From the NCBI GenBank assembly GCA_964465155.1, contig CAYXIH010000012.1, positions 1 to 46,012 on the forward strand: a stretch of DNA of 46,012 nucleotides. The letters run 5' to 3'. The position numbers and the translations under genes were made by a program. This DNA comes from Spiro-02 sp964465155. Its GTDB lineage: Bacteria > Spirochaetota > Spirochaetia > Sphaerochaetales > Sphaerochaetaceae. Positions within the stretch are counted from its first letter, which is position 1; every line of letters begins with the position of its first letter. This document shows, piece after piece, positions 7,277 to 15,795 of this stretch. Under the pieces are notes generated by a model. That model saw nothing but the letters and a program-made list of their open reading frames with translations. It ran no database searches and was not told the origin of the DNA.

Positions 7277-8461
7277 CTATACAATGTTGATCATCAGGCC
7301 GTTGAGGCGGCTGCTGGCCATGTTGGGGTCCCCGACCTGTGGGACGACATACAACCGGTTGAGCAGGGCATCGGCTGCCCCTTCACTGGGATCGAACTGT
7401 GAGTCCTGCACCAATACGACCCCTCCATTGCAGTTGAATGCATTGAAACGATCATGCAGTTCATGCTCAAGCACATCGAACACCAACGTCCGGTAGGGTT
7501 CTGTGGCAAGGAACCCACCAACGAACAATACCCTGGGGTCGAAGATGCTCATGGCGCAGAACACGTCCGAGAACAGCTCCATGACTAATTCCCTTGCCAA
7601 TGCTGGATCGGTATCCATCTGCTCCAGTTGTTGTGAAGTCAGGCTGACTTGCCCCAACGTCGGGTCCCCGACTACATGGGAACCACAGTACTCGCCACTG
7701 CGGCCAGCACTTCCGCGGTAGAGCTTCCCATCGAGCACTAATCCAAAACCAAGCCCGATGGTCGGCACCCCGGCGGGGACTGTCGACAGCGTCTGCCGGC
7801 GGGCAAGGAGGTACAGGAAGGAATCATGTTCATACCCAGCACCCCACAGATACTTCTCTGCGCAGCAGTTGGCGTCATTCTCAAAGAATACGGGGAAATC
7901 AAAGCTAGAGAGGAATCCAGAGAGATCCACATGCTTGAGCCCATGGGTCCAGCAGGCATCGATGAACCGATTGCCATCGTTGACAATCCCTGGAACAGCC
8001 ATGCACACTCCCAAGATGGGTATCTGGGCACAGATTTGCTGTGCTGCCAATACGGCCTCACTGACCAGGGCCTTGAACTTTACCACCGGGTCATCATCAT
8101 GTCCTGGCAATTGCTTGCAGGGATTGCTCTGCCGGTGTACGACATTCCCGGCAAGGTCACAGACAGTGATATGCATCGAGCTGCTCATCAGTTCGATGCC
8201 CACTGCCCGTCCAAAGTCGGGATTGACTGCAAGCAGGTTCCTCCGGCGCCCCAATACCTTGGAGGTCCCGGTTTCTTCCTGCGCACACTCAATGACAGTC
8301 CCATTCTCGATCAGACGGTTGACGCTGTAGGTCACCGTCGAAGGCTGGAGGCCCAAGATATGGGAAATCTCAATCCTGCTGCATGGATTGCGGCGCAGCA
8401 GGTTGAGGATCAGCAGGCAATTCGCCTCTTTCTGGAACTGACTATTGCCAACTACTTTCAT
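7277..8461 (-). CDS. ROK family transcriptional regulator without zinc motif
   Basis: A 394-residue protein: N-terminal winged helix-turn-helix (about residues 10-75) and a C-terminal ROK sugar-kinase-like domain with ENDANCCAEKYLWG. Regulators of this type (NagC, XylR) release DNA when they bind a sugar or sugar phosphate. The usual ROK zinc-binding cysteine cluster is not recognisable; where it should start the sequence reads GRSGEYCGSHVV. Kinase activity is therefore unlikely and ligand binding may be altered. Its ATG overlaps the cutC stop (ATGA, 8458-8461), so the two are made together. It probably controls the surrounding importer operon. Confidence 0.85.
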   Translation of the reverse strand: MKVVGNSQFQKEANCLLILNLLRRNPCSRIEISHILGLQPSTVTYSVNRLIENGTVIECAQEETGTSKVLGRRRNLLAVNPDFGRAVGIELMSSSMHITVCDLAGNVVHRQSNPCKQLPGHDDDPVVKFKALVSEAVLAAQQICAQIPILGVCMAVPGIVNDGNRFIDACWTHGLKHVDLSGFLSSFDFPVFFENDANCCAEKYLWGAGYEHDSFLYLLARRQTLSTVPAGVPTIGLGFGLVLDGKLYRGSAGRSGEYCGSHVVGDPTLGQVSLTSQQLEQMDTDPALARELVMELFSDVFCAMSIFDPRVLFVGGFLATEPYRTLVFDVLEHELHDRFNAFNCNGGVVLVQDSQFDPSEGAADALLNRLYVVPQVGDPNMASSRLNGLMINIV

Positions 8462-9207
8462 ACCATTGACCGGATGTCAGCAACACGGGATGCATCGGTA
8501 TGGGATACCGTGAACTCGCTTTGCCGGAGCATCCCTCCCATATAGATGTGCCCAGGATGGTATTCCATGGCAGATTTGTATTCGCGGGGAAGGAATACAT
8601 GGTACTCCTTTGCCTTGATCTTCTCATGCAGACCCTTGAAGTTTCTTTCTGAGATGCCACAACCTGGCATGATGATGATCCTGTCCCCTGCAGCCTGCAC
8701 GAGATGGGCAAGCATCTCAGCTCCCTCTGGTACAGTTGGCTCGAGCCCACTGGTCAGCACACGCTCGACCCCAAGGGCAATGAGGTTGTCCAACGACCTG
8801 TCGGCATCGCGGGTCATGTCAAATGCCCGATGGAACGTGACTGGCAACGGACGTGCCGCCTCTATGATGCGGGCACTGCGCTCCATGTCCACTTCCCCAT
8901 CGGGGGTAAGGATGCCGAAGACTATGGCATTTGCCCCTGCATCGCGGAAGATCTTGGTATCCTCCAGCATTGCCTCGAACTCAAGGTCGCTGTAGCAGAA
9001 ATCACCACCACGTGGGCGGATCATCACGTTCATGGGGATGGACACGACACGCTTGGCCGTCCGAAAGGCACCAAGGGTAGGAGTAAGACCACCCTCAAAC
9101 AGGTCGGAGCAGAACTCCACGCGGTTTGCCCCTCCCTCCTGGGCCTTCCTGATGGACTCAATGGATTCAAGGCAAATCTCAATCTGTACATGTGATTCTT
9201 TGGTCAT
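8458..9207 (-). CDS. cutC: CutC family TIM-barrel protein
   Basis: A 249-residue protein matching the CutC family in length and pattern: EICLES at the start, GGANRVEFCSDLFEGGLTP, MIRPRGGDFCYSD, VFGILTPDG, TFHRAFDM, RVLTSG and a GCGIS loop. CutC was first linked to copper tolerance in E. coli, but its biochemical role is unsettled and the fold is enzyme-like. Here it lies inside a sugar-importer operon between a permease and the ROK regulator, far from copZ-copA and on the other strand, which favours a metabolic role. A GGGAG sits just before the ATG at 9207. Confidence 0.88.
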   Translation of the reverse strand: MTKESHVQIEICLESIESIRKAQEGGANRVEFCSDLFEGGLTPTLGAFRTAKRVVSIPMNVMIRPRGGDFCYSDLEFEAMLEDTKIFRDAGANAIVFGILTPDGEVDMERSARIIEAARPLPVTFHRAFDMTRDADRSLDNLIALGVERVLTSGLEPTVPEGAEMLAHLVQAAGDRIIIMPGCGISERNFKGLHEKIKAKEYHVFLPREYKSAMEYHPGHIYMGGMLRQSEFTVSHTDASRVADIRSMV

Positions 9208-9280
9208 GACACTCCCTCATTGTTGCTATGGTATGTTTGTTCGATCAATTCCCTGATGAGAATACAACACATTATTCATC

Positions 9281-10129
9281 TTACTCCTTGATCGCCCCTT
9301 CTCCAAAGCCCTGCACCAATGCATTATGGGCAATAAAGTAGAAAACGAACATCGGAATTGTCCCAATGACCAACGCGGCGAACTGCAGGCCATAGTCTTG
9401 GTTCAGCCTTCCGGCAAACGAGTTGATCGTTACAGGGAGGCTACGCATATTTTCACCACTGGTCAATGTGAACACCAGGAGAAATTCGTTCCAGTTGCTG
9501 AGGAAATTGAGCACTGCGATCGTAGCTATCACCGGCGTGGAGAGGATCAGGATGATCTTCCAGAACACAAACTGGTACCCTGCACCATCAATGATGGCTG
9601 CTTCGATGAGGGCGTCCGGAATCCCCTTGATGAACGATGATGCGATCAGAATCGCCATGGGCAGACCAAATGCAATATATGGAAGGATCACCCCAAGGTG
9701 TGTATTGTACAGCCCTATGTTCGTCTCCATGATGAACAAGGGGGTAATGACCGAGTTGACTGTGATCAGCAACCCCACGGTAAAGAAGCCTGTGTAGACC
9801 TTGCTGCTTCGGTAACCAAACTTGGTGAGGGCAAAGCCGGCGCACAATGAGAGCAGGACTGTGGCGGTGGTAGCAGTCACCGAGTAGAAGAGGCTGTTGA
9901 AGAAGGCATTGAACATATTGCCGAACTCGAACGCCTTCTCATAGTTTGCCCACGTGGGGGCCTTTGGCCACCCCATGGGATGCATCAATATCTCACCATT
10001 GAGCTTGAAGGAGGAGTAGAACATCCAGACCATCGGGACCAAGGTGATGAGGGTGAACAGGATCAGGAAGATATAGGCAAAGACTGCCCATCCGGTGGAG
10101 ATCTTCTTCGAGCGTTGTGTCGTATGCAT
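9281..10129 (-). CDS. Carbohydrate ABC transporter permease, MalG type (CUT1)
   Basis: A 282-residue inner-membrane protein with about six helices. The cytoplasmic EAA loop, which docks on the ATPase, reads IPDALIEAAIIDGAGYQFVF (near residues 190-210). Together with the upstream permease it forms the membrane channel for the sugar bound by the 11095-12399 protein. AGGAG lies six bases before the ATG. It follows the other permease by nine bases. No ATPase gene is nearby. Confidence 0.92.
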   Translation of the reverse strand: MHTTQRSKKISTGWAVFAYIFLILFTLITLVPMVWMFYSSFKLNGEILMHPMGWPKAPTWANYEKAFEFGNMFNAFFNSLFYSVTATTATVLLSLCAGFALTKFGYRSSKVYTGFFTVGLLITVNSVITPLFIMETNIGLYNTHLGVILPYIAFGLPMAILIASSFIKGIPDALIEAAIIDGAGYQFVFWKIILILSTPVIATIAVLNFLSNWNEFLLVFTLTSGENMRSLPVTINSFAGRLNQDYGLQFAALVIGTIPMFVFYFIAHNALVQGFGEGAIKE

Positions 10130-10138
10130 ATGCTGCTC

Positions 10139-11023
10139 CTACTCGAACCTGCGCTGGGCCCGTCCATACAGACCGCGCGCCAGGGTGATGAGTCCCACGC
10201 TGAGGATGACGATGATGATGGATACGGCCGATCCATACCCATAGTTGCTGAACGTAAATGTCTGCTTATAGAGATACAATGCCATGACCGAGGTGTAGTC
10301 GACCGGTCCCCCTCCTGTCATTGCGTAGACCAAGTCAAAGCTCTTGAGGGACCCGCTGATTGCAAGTACCGAACACGTGAAGATGACATTTGCAAGGGCA
10401 GGAAGGACAATCCTATGGACAATCGTGGATTCCTTGGCTCCATCGATAGTGGCAGCCTCGAAGACCGACTCAGGTATCCGCTGGAGGTTTGCAAGGAATA
10501 TGACCATGTACAGCGACGTATGTTGCCACAGCAGGACAATGAGGATGGGGATCATGGCGAATGCGCTGCTTTCGAAAATCTTCACCACGTAGTCGGGATT
10601 ATGGGTCACCGACCTGACAAATGCAGTATAGATACCTACCGGGGAGAAAACACGGTTCCACAGCAACGCTACTACTACCGATGAAATAGTGATCGGCAGG
10701 AAGATCATCATCTCAAAGAACTTCACTCCCTTGACCCATTTGCGGTAGAGCAGGTAGGCAAGGATAATCCCAAGGGGAATTTGCCCCAGCACTGAAACCA
10801 ACATGATCTGGACGTTGTTCCACATCGACTTGAGGAACGACGGGTCCTTGAGGATGTTGATGTAGTTCTGTATACCGATGAACCCCACCATCTTGTATTG
10901 TTTCCACTTGGTGAACGACAACCCCAAGCTCACGAGAATCGGAAACAGAATGATGGAGAGATAGATGATGAACGCCGGCAACAGCAACATATAGAAACTG
11001 AACCGCTTGTTTCGGTTGTTCAT
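10139..11023 (-). CDS. Carbohydrate ABC transporter permease, MalF/UgpA type (CUT1)
   Basis: A 294-residue membrane protein with about six helices and the EAA loop IPESVFEAATIDGAKESTIV near residues 190-210. It is the first permease of the operon and pairs with the MalG-type protein. GGGGGAACC precedes the ATG. A hairpin between this gene and the binding-protein gene probably lowers permease expression relative to the binding protein. Confidence 0.92.
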   Translation of the reverse strand: MNNRNKRFSFYMLLLPAFIIYLSIILFPILVSLGLSFTKWKQYKMVGFIGIQNYINILKDPSFLKSMWNNVQIMLVSVLGQIPLGIILAYLLYRKWVKGVKFFEMMIFLPITISSVVVALLWNRVFSPVGIYTAFVRSVTHNPDYVVKIFESSAFAMIPILIVLLWQHTSLYMVIFLANLQRIPESVFEAATIDGAKESTIVHRIVLPALANVIFTCSVLAISGSLKSFDLVYAMTGGGPVDYTSVMALYLYKQTFTFSNYGYGSAVSIIIVILSVGLITLARGLYGRAQRRFE

Positions 11024-11057
11024 GGTTCCCCCGTGTGATTTTCAGGAAAGATTGGGA

Positions 11058-11076
11058 AGGACGGCAGTGCCGTCCT
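11058..11076 (-). terminator. Intergenic attenuating hairpin after the binding-protein gene
   Basis: An 8-bp stem (11058-11065 with 11069-11076) with a three-base loop lies 18 bases past the binding-protein stop. There is no strong T run. Such hairpins commonly stabilise the binding-protein mRNA and reduce read-through to the permeases. Confidence 0.5.
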
Positions 11077-11094
11077 CCCCCTGATAGCTACAAA

Positions 11095-12399
11095 CTAGCG
11101 TTCGTTGGCTGCGACGAACTTCTCATACTTTGCTGCGATGGCGGCGGGATCACCCTTGCCGAGCATCATTGCCTGGATGTCGTTGTTGAGGATGCTCACA
11201 CCCTCGCCACCCATGACGGAGTCGAATACATAGCCCATGTCGTGGTCGGCCTGGAACTGTGCGAATTTTGCCTGCATCGGGGTCATGGCGACCTTGCTCA
11301 GGTCCAGCTTGTAGGAGGGGACTTCACCAAACGATGCACTGATAGCTGCACCTTCGGGCCCATCGTAGAAGCGGATGAATGTCCATGCTGCATCAGCCTT
11401 GGCAGTTCCTTCGATGCTTGCGGCAATGCCGAATCCCTCGGAAGAAGTTGCTGTCGACGTGTTGGATGTCACTTCGCCCTTGATGGCAGGGAAGACATGC
11501 ATCTGGACGTTCTGTTTCATCGTGTCGTCCAGGTCACGGTCCATGCCTGAAGTTCTCCAACCAGCGTCAATCAGGTAGACGCTCTTGCCCTGGTAGAATT
11601 CCTGGTCAGCTTCGGTGTTGGACATCTGGTTGACACCAGGTGAGAACATGCCGGCATCGGTCATTTCCTTGATGATCTCAAGGGAACGGACGAAAGCAGG
11701 ATCGGTAAAGGAGGCGCCATTGGTTCCCTTTGCAGCGTCCATGAACCACTGTGGGCCACCCAAGCGGTCGACAAGGAGGGACAGCAACCATGAATTGACA
11801 ACCCATGGATCCTTGTTGCCCATGGAGACAGGATAGTAGCCTGCTGCACGGATAGTTGGAATCTGAGCCAGCCATTCTTCGTAGGTCTCAGGATAGGTCA
11901 GGCCAAGCTTGTCCAGCAGGGCATGGTTGGCATATACCACATGGCAGACGGCCAATGAAGGTGGAACCATCCAGATCTCACCATTCTCACCCTGTGGGGT
12001 CCAGGTTGCTGCACTGTATTCATTCTTCACTGCATCTGTGAGATAGGTCTTGCTCAGGTCCAGGACCTGTCCAGTCTGGTTCACGTACGCCGAGCGAGCA
12101 CCACCATAGCAGGTGAACAGATCGGGAATTTGCTTCGATGCTGCCATAGCTTGGAACTTCTGGTGGAAGGCCTCCCCGCTTGCATATTCGGGTACCACAA
12201 CAATGTTGGGATACTTCTCGGCAAAAGCAGCCATGATTGCATTGTGGCCGGCATACTGGGACAACGTCGGATCTATTTGCATGTATGCAGTGATGGTTAC
12301 CTTGCCATCGGAGGCAGCTTGGTCTTTAGAACCGGCTGCGAACAACGACAAACCGGAGATCAGGGAAACGATGAGAATCAGAGCAGTGAGTTTTTTCAT
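11095..12399 (-). CDS. Extracellular solute-binding protein of a sugar ABC transporter (CUT1)
   Basis: A 434-residue periplasmic binding protein, family 1. The signal peptide (about residues 1-22) ends SLFAAGSKDQ and has no cysteine, so it should be cleaved by SPase I and stay soluble in the periplasm, unlike lipid-anchored binding proteins. Mature segments such as HNAIMAAFAEKYPNIVV, DLFTCYGG and the DAAWTFIRFYDGPEG helix are family-typical. It is the promoter-proximal gene of the operon, with a promoter at 12438-12466 and GGAGG about nine bases before its ATG. The sugar cannot be named from sequence. Confidence 0.92.
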   Translation of the reverse strand: MKKLTALILIVSLISGLSLFAAGSKDQAASDGKVTITAYMQIDPTLSQYAGHNAIMAAFAEKYPNIVVVPEYASGEAFHQKFQAMAASKQIPDLFTCYGGARSAYVNQTGQVLDLSKTYLTDAVKNEYSAATWTPQGENGEIWMVPPSLAVCHVVYANHALLDKLGLTYPETYEEWLAQIPTIRAAGYYPVSMGNKDPWVVNSWLLSLLVDRLGGPQWFMDAAKGTNGASFTDPAFVRSLEIIKEMTDAGMFSPGVNQMSNTEADQEFYQGKSVYLIDAGWRTSGMDRDLDDTMKQNVQMHVFPAIKGEVTSNTSTATSSEGFGIAASIEGTAKADAAWTFIRFYDGPEGAAISASFGEVPSYKLDLSKVAMTPMQAKFAQFQADHDMGYVFDSVMGGEGVSILNNDIQAMMLGKGDPAAIAAKYEKFVAANER

Positions 12400-12437
12400 G
12401 TTTCAAATCCTCCATAGATTTTTCATTCATTGAATTA

Positions 12438-12466
12438 ATGATGAAACATCAACCCCTGGTTGTCAA
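12438..12466 (-). promoter_or_regulatory. Promoter of the binding-protein/permease/cutC operon
   Basis: On the minus strand TTGACA (12461-12466), 17 bases, then CATCAT (12438-12443). It lies 39 bases upstream of the ATG and just after the terminator of the preceding gene. A perfect -35 and good spacing support it; the -10 is moderate. Confidence 0.55.
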
Positions 12467-12500
12467 CTTTTTTTTACAATCATATTCCCAAATACAAATT

Positions 12501-12526
12501 GGCCCTCCCGAATGAACAGGAGGGCC
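12501..12526 (-). terminator. Terminator of the alpha/beta-hydrolase gene
   Basis: GGCCCTCC pairs with GGAGGGCC (12519-12526 with 12501-12508) around a 10-base loop and is followed on the minus strand by AATTTGTATTT. It starts 18 bases after the hydrolase stop. Confidence 0.75.
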
Positions 12527-12544
12527 GAGTTGAACAAAGTACTA

Positions 12545-13441
12545 TTACTTCAGGCCTTGTATGAAGGTGGCAGTCGTCGCATCGACGATTGCCTGCTTGA
12601 TGTCGGTCCTATCCGAATAGAATCCATAGGAGTGGGTATCTCCAGTCACATCCAACACCTTGGCACCGATTGCGGCAGCCTCTGCCTTGCTCACTGCTGG
12701 GAGGACCGTACCGTCATCCTCTCCGTAGATTACCAGGGAAGGTCCATCGAACTTCTGGGCCTTTGACAACGGAGCCTCACGGCTGAGGCATTCGAACCAC
12801 TTTTCGCTGAGCAACTGGGTCTGGCCCCAGACGGTTTTGAACTCGATGAAGCCATTCTGCTTGGCAACCTCATACATCTTGTCCCAATTCTCTTTGCCAC
12901 CCATCATTCCAATCGCGGCATTCTCAACTGCAGGAGCGAGAAGCACCACTGCATCTACACCAGGTAGCGTGTTGTCGTTGAGCATGGTCTGCACCAAGGT
13001 GCCACCCATGCTGTAGCCAAACAGACCCAGCTTCTGTGCATCGACTGAGAAGTTTGATTGGACGTACATGACACTGGAGACTACATCGTCGACCATGTTG
13101 TCCAGCGTATTGAGGGTGAAGGACTCTTTGCTGTCGCCACAACCGGGGAAGTCCATCCTGATAACGGCAATCCCATTCTGGGCCAGATTGTTTGCAATGG
13201 CGGTGAAACCACCGTTTTCGGTACGGCTACCACCATGTCCATGGAGCATGGCCACAAGTGGATATTTTGCATCGCCGACGGGCATGGTGAGGGTGGCGGG
13301 AATCATTGTTCCACGAACACTGGGGATCTCAAGGATTGTTTCGGTGTAGGCATGGTCCGAACCGACATTTGCCGATGCACAAGACACGAACAGGATGATT
13401 GCCATGAGGGAAATGGCAAGGAAGGACATGGTTTTTTTCAT
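12545..13441 (-). CDS. Alpha/beta-hydrolase lipoprotein (esterase-like)
   Basis: A 298-residue protein with a lipoprotein signal (lipobox FVSC, Cys21) and an alpha/beta-hydrolase fold. Oxyanion segment HGHGG (67-71), nucleophile elbow GYSMGG (Ser144), acid D242 or D243 in GEDDGTV, and His270 in GDTHSYG form a complete catalytic set. The closest pattern known to me is the feruloyl/cinnamoyl esterase-like group, which cuts ester side chains from plant polysaccharides; this is a tentative match. ATG 13441 has AAGGAG upstream and gives the lipobox; a longer frame adds an implausible N-terminus. It lies between the sensor kinase and the importer operon, with its own terminator. Confidence 0.82.
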   Translation of the reverse strand: MKKTMSFLAISLMAIILFVSCASANVGSDHAYTETILEIPSVRGTMIPATLTMPVGDAKYPLVAMLHGHGGSRTENGGFTAIANNLAQNGIAVIRMDFPGCGDSKESFTLNTLDNMVDDVVSSVMYVQSNFSVDAQKLGLFGYSMGGTLVQTMLNDNTLPGVDAVVLLAPAVENAAIGMMGGKENWDKMYEVAKQNGFIEFKTVWGQTQLLSEKWFECLSREAPLSKAQKFDGPSLVIYGEDDGTVLPAVSKAEAAAIGAKVLDVTGDTHSYGFYSDRTDIKQAIVDATTATFIQGLK

Positions 13442-13506
13442 AGAAGAAGCTCCTTGGATGTTGATACCAATACAGTACCACTCCACCATTCATTACACAA
13501 GAAACC

Positions 13507-14982
13507 CTAGGCCTGTTTCGGTCTTCCCCACTTGAGGATCACCTGCACCAACTTCTCCGCTTCACTCCCCACGATCGTGGCTGTCCCACCCTGCAGGCGC
13601 ATCACCTGTCCTACGATCGAGAGTCCCAATCCACTTCCACCATTTGCCGTACGGCTGGCGTCACCCCGGGTCCATGGCTCGAAGAAGCCAGTCAAGTCGC
13701 CACTGAGATCTCCTTCATTGGAGAGCATCATCTCATAGCCAGCGTCCGATGAGCCGGATATATTCCACTGCACGGGCGAGGAGGAGGCTGCAAAGGCATT
13801 CTTCAAGAGTTCACGGCAAGCAAGGGTCATCAGGGAGAAGTCGCAGCACACCACGGGGCACTGCACCTGCACCTGCACCCTCTTGGAACAGTCTTGTTCA
13901 AAAGAACCAAGCACGGAATCTACCAGGTCAAGCGTATCCACATCCGAGAATGTTGCCTGCGTGTCTGGAGATTGGAGGGTTGAGAAGGTCACAACCGACT
14001 GGATGCGCCGCTGCAGCACATCATTTTCATGGGCCACGAGGCGGATGCTCTCTTCGTTGAGCGGGAATATCCCATCCTGTATGCCATCCAGCAACAGCTT
14101 CATCGAGGTAACGGGGGTATTGAGGTCATGGGAGATACTGCACAGCCATGCCTGGCGGGCACGCTGGTGGTCCTTGAGACGTTGGGAAAGATGGATGATG
14201 GAGGCAAACAGCTTCTCAAACCCCTTGGGCGCTTTCTTTCCCAGGTGCACGTCATAAGATCCTTCAGCCAGCTCGTACAGTGCGGCGGAGATGGTCTCGC
14301 TCGTACGCACGCTCTTTCGGGAGATACAATATGCAGCCACCAAGGAGATCAACACGGCCACAGGTATCGTGATGAGGAACGAGATCACCAAGGACCTGAC
14401 GACACCAGATGTAAACTTATAGGTCATTGGGGTATAGGTCAGGACATCGACAGAGCCCAAGTCGACATTGCCAACAAATAGCCGTATGGTACCCACCACA
14501 TCCTGTTCCCGTACTTCGGGAGGGAGCTTGTGGGGCTGTGCTTCCCCATCGGCGACTTTCACCACCACCTCATCATCAGAAGTGTTGCCACGAGGGAACG
14601 AGCCTGGCTTGAACACCACCTTTGCAGCGTCCTGGACAACCGAGACGGTAAAGTCCGTGGGTACTGGCAACAAGATTCCCCTGCCCGTCTTTCCAAAGGA
14701 ACCAACCAGTTCCCCAGCACCGTCACGGAACATCAGGCCACTGACACGGTCGTCCGCCGACTTGAGCAACTCCGGCACCAAGGTTGCGGTTGTCCAACCC
14801 CCTTCAGGTACCTGCTCCTCGATGACCTGCTTGACCCGCTGCAAGTAGGAGTCATAGACCTCCTGCGTCCATTCGTTCTGCATCCGCTCGTTTGCCATGA
14901 ACAACAACCCTGCCTGCAGGGCAAGGATGATGAGGGTCACTGAGACAATACTGGAAAACAGACGAAGGAAGACACTCCTCAT
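13507..14982 (-). CDS. Sensor histidine kinase
   Basis: A 491-residue membrane kinase. Helix 1 spans about residues 9-29, then an extracytoplasmic sensor of about 165 residues, helix 2 near 197-220, a HAMP-like linker, the H-box SISHDLNTP (His285), an N-box CRELLKNAF and the G region GGSGLGLSIV. It senses an unknown periplasmic signal and phosphorylates a response regulator. Its ATG overlaps the stop of the preceding regulator (ATGA, 14979-14982); a longer frame to 15051 is just overlap. Two near-identical regulators lie upstream, so it may serve both. Confidence 0.92.
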   Translation of the reverse strand: MRSVFLRLFSSIVSVTLIILALQAGLLFMANERMQNEWTQEVYDSYLQRVKQVIEEQVPEGGWTTATLVPELLKSADDRVSGLMFRDGAGELVGSFGKTGRGILLPVPTDFTVSVVQDAAKVVFKPGSFPRGNTSDDEVVVKVADGEAQPHKLPPEVREQDVVGTIRLFVGNVDLGSVDVLTYTPMTYKFTSGVVRSLVISFLITIPVAVLISLVAAYCISRKSVRTSETISAALYELAEGSYDVHLGKKAPKGFEKLFASIIHLSQRLKDHQRARQAWLCSISHDLNTPVTSMKLLLDGIQDGIFPLNEESIRLVAHENDVLQRRIQSVVTFSTLQSPDTQATFSDVDTLDLVDSVLGSFEQDCSKRVQVQVQCPVVCCDFSLMTLACRELLKNAFAASSSPVQWNISGSSDAGYEMMLSNEGDLSGDLTGFFEPWTRGDASRTANGGSGLGLSIVGQVMRLQGGTATIVGSEAEKLVQVILKWGRPKQA

Positions 14983-15689
14983 GAAAGCTTGCTCCCCTCC
15001 TGTGCCTTGCCTATGAAGCGATAGCCATATCCCCGGACCGTCTCGATCCATGGATAGTCCGCTCCCATCTTGGCACGGATGTTCTTGATATGGGTATCAA
15101 CGATACGCTCATAGGATTCAAAGCTATATTCAAAGCACTCTTCGAGTATCTGGGCACGGGTGATCAACAGCCCGGCATTGTGGATCAGATATTCCAAAAT
15201 GCGCCACTCGGCTGCAGTCATGACCACAGGATTACCATCCACGGTCATCCTGTGCTCACCCTCGTCAAACTCAAGGGTACCATTGCCGGCCGTCCAGTGG
15301 ACTACCACCGGAGCCTTGACGGTATTGCTGTCTATCCTGCGCAGCAATGCTTGGACACGCAGGACCAACTCCTTGGGTGAGAATGGCTTGGTGATATAAT
15401 CATCAGCACCGAGCTCAAAGCCGAGGATCCTGTCGCTCTCGGCAATTCTTGCCGTCATGAAAATGACAGGACAATCCACGCTCTGGCGCAATTGCTTGAC
15501 GAACGCAAAGCCATCTCCGTCAGGGAGCATCACATCCTGGATGAGGAGATCCGGTACCAGCTTGGCAAATGCATCGCGGGCACTCTTGAGATCGGCGAAT
15601 GTCTGCACCTTGAAGCCCGAAAGCTCAAGGTATTGGCGCACACCCTCTCGGATGACATCATGGTCTTCTACAATATAGATCAGTTTCAT
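14979..15689 (-). CDS. OmpR/PhoB-type response regulator (copy 1)
   Basis: A 236-residue regulator: receiver domain with acidic pocket E8-D9, phospho-acceptor Asp52 (LIQDVMLPDG) and the KPFS lysine, then a winged-helix DNA-binding domain (from about 140) ending ETVRGYGYRF. It is coupled to the kinase gene by an ATGA overlap, so it is the likely direct partner. The start at 15689 is by analogy with its paralogue; ATG 15701 is possible, and neither has a well-placed ribosome site. Confidence 0.9.
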   Translation of the reverse strand: MKLIYIVEDHDVIREGVRQYLELSGFKVQTFADLKSARDAFAKLVPDLLIQDVMLPDGDGFAFVKQLRQSVDCPVIFMTARIAESDRILGFELGADDYITKPFSPKELVLRVQALLRRIDSNTVKAPVVVHWTAGNGTLEFDEGEHRMTVDGNPVVMTAAEWRILEYLIHNAGLLITRAQILEECFEYSFESYERIVDTHIKNIRAKMGADYPWIETVRGYGYRFIGKAQEGSKLS

Positions 15690-15730
15690 ACTCCGTATCA
15701 TTGTGGGCAATCCATGTACATTGCAAGACT

Positions 15731-15763
15731 CAAACCACACATTGGGAGCAAATTCCACACATT
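15731..15763. repeat. Direct repeats CCACACATT, 20 bp apart
   Basis: CCACACATT occurs at 15735-15743 and 15755-15763, exactly 20 bases (two helical turns) apart, between the two response-regulator genes. The 12-mer CAAACCACACAT (15731-15742) also occurs at 4390-4401 before the porin-like gene. The arrangement fits a tandem OmpR-type binding site; function is inferred. Confidence 0.45.
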
Positions 15764-15795
15764 CTTCATATTCATATCAGAACCCACACAAACCT

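Noticed and set aside
7277..8461. ROK protein as glucokinase
   Set aside because: N-terminal HTH present and zinc motif not recognisable.
8458..9207. cutC as part of a copper regulon with copZ-copA
   Set aside because: It lies over 5 kb away on the other strand inside an importer operon, with no shared control site.
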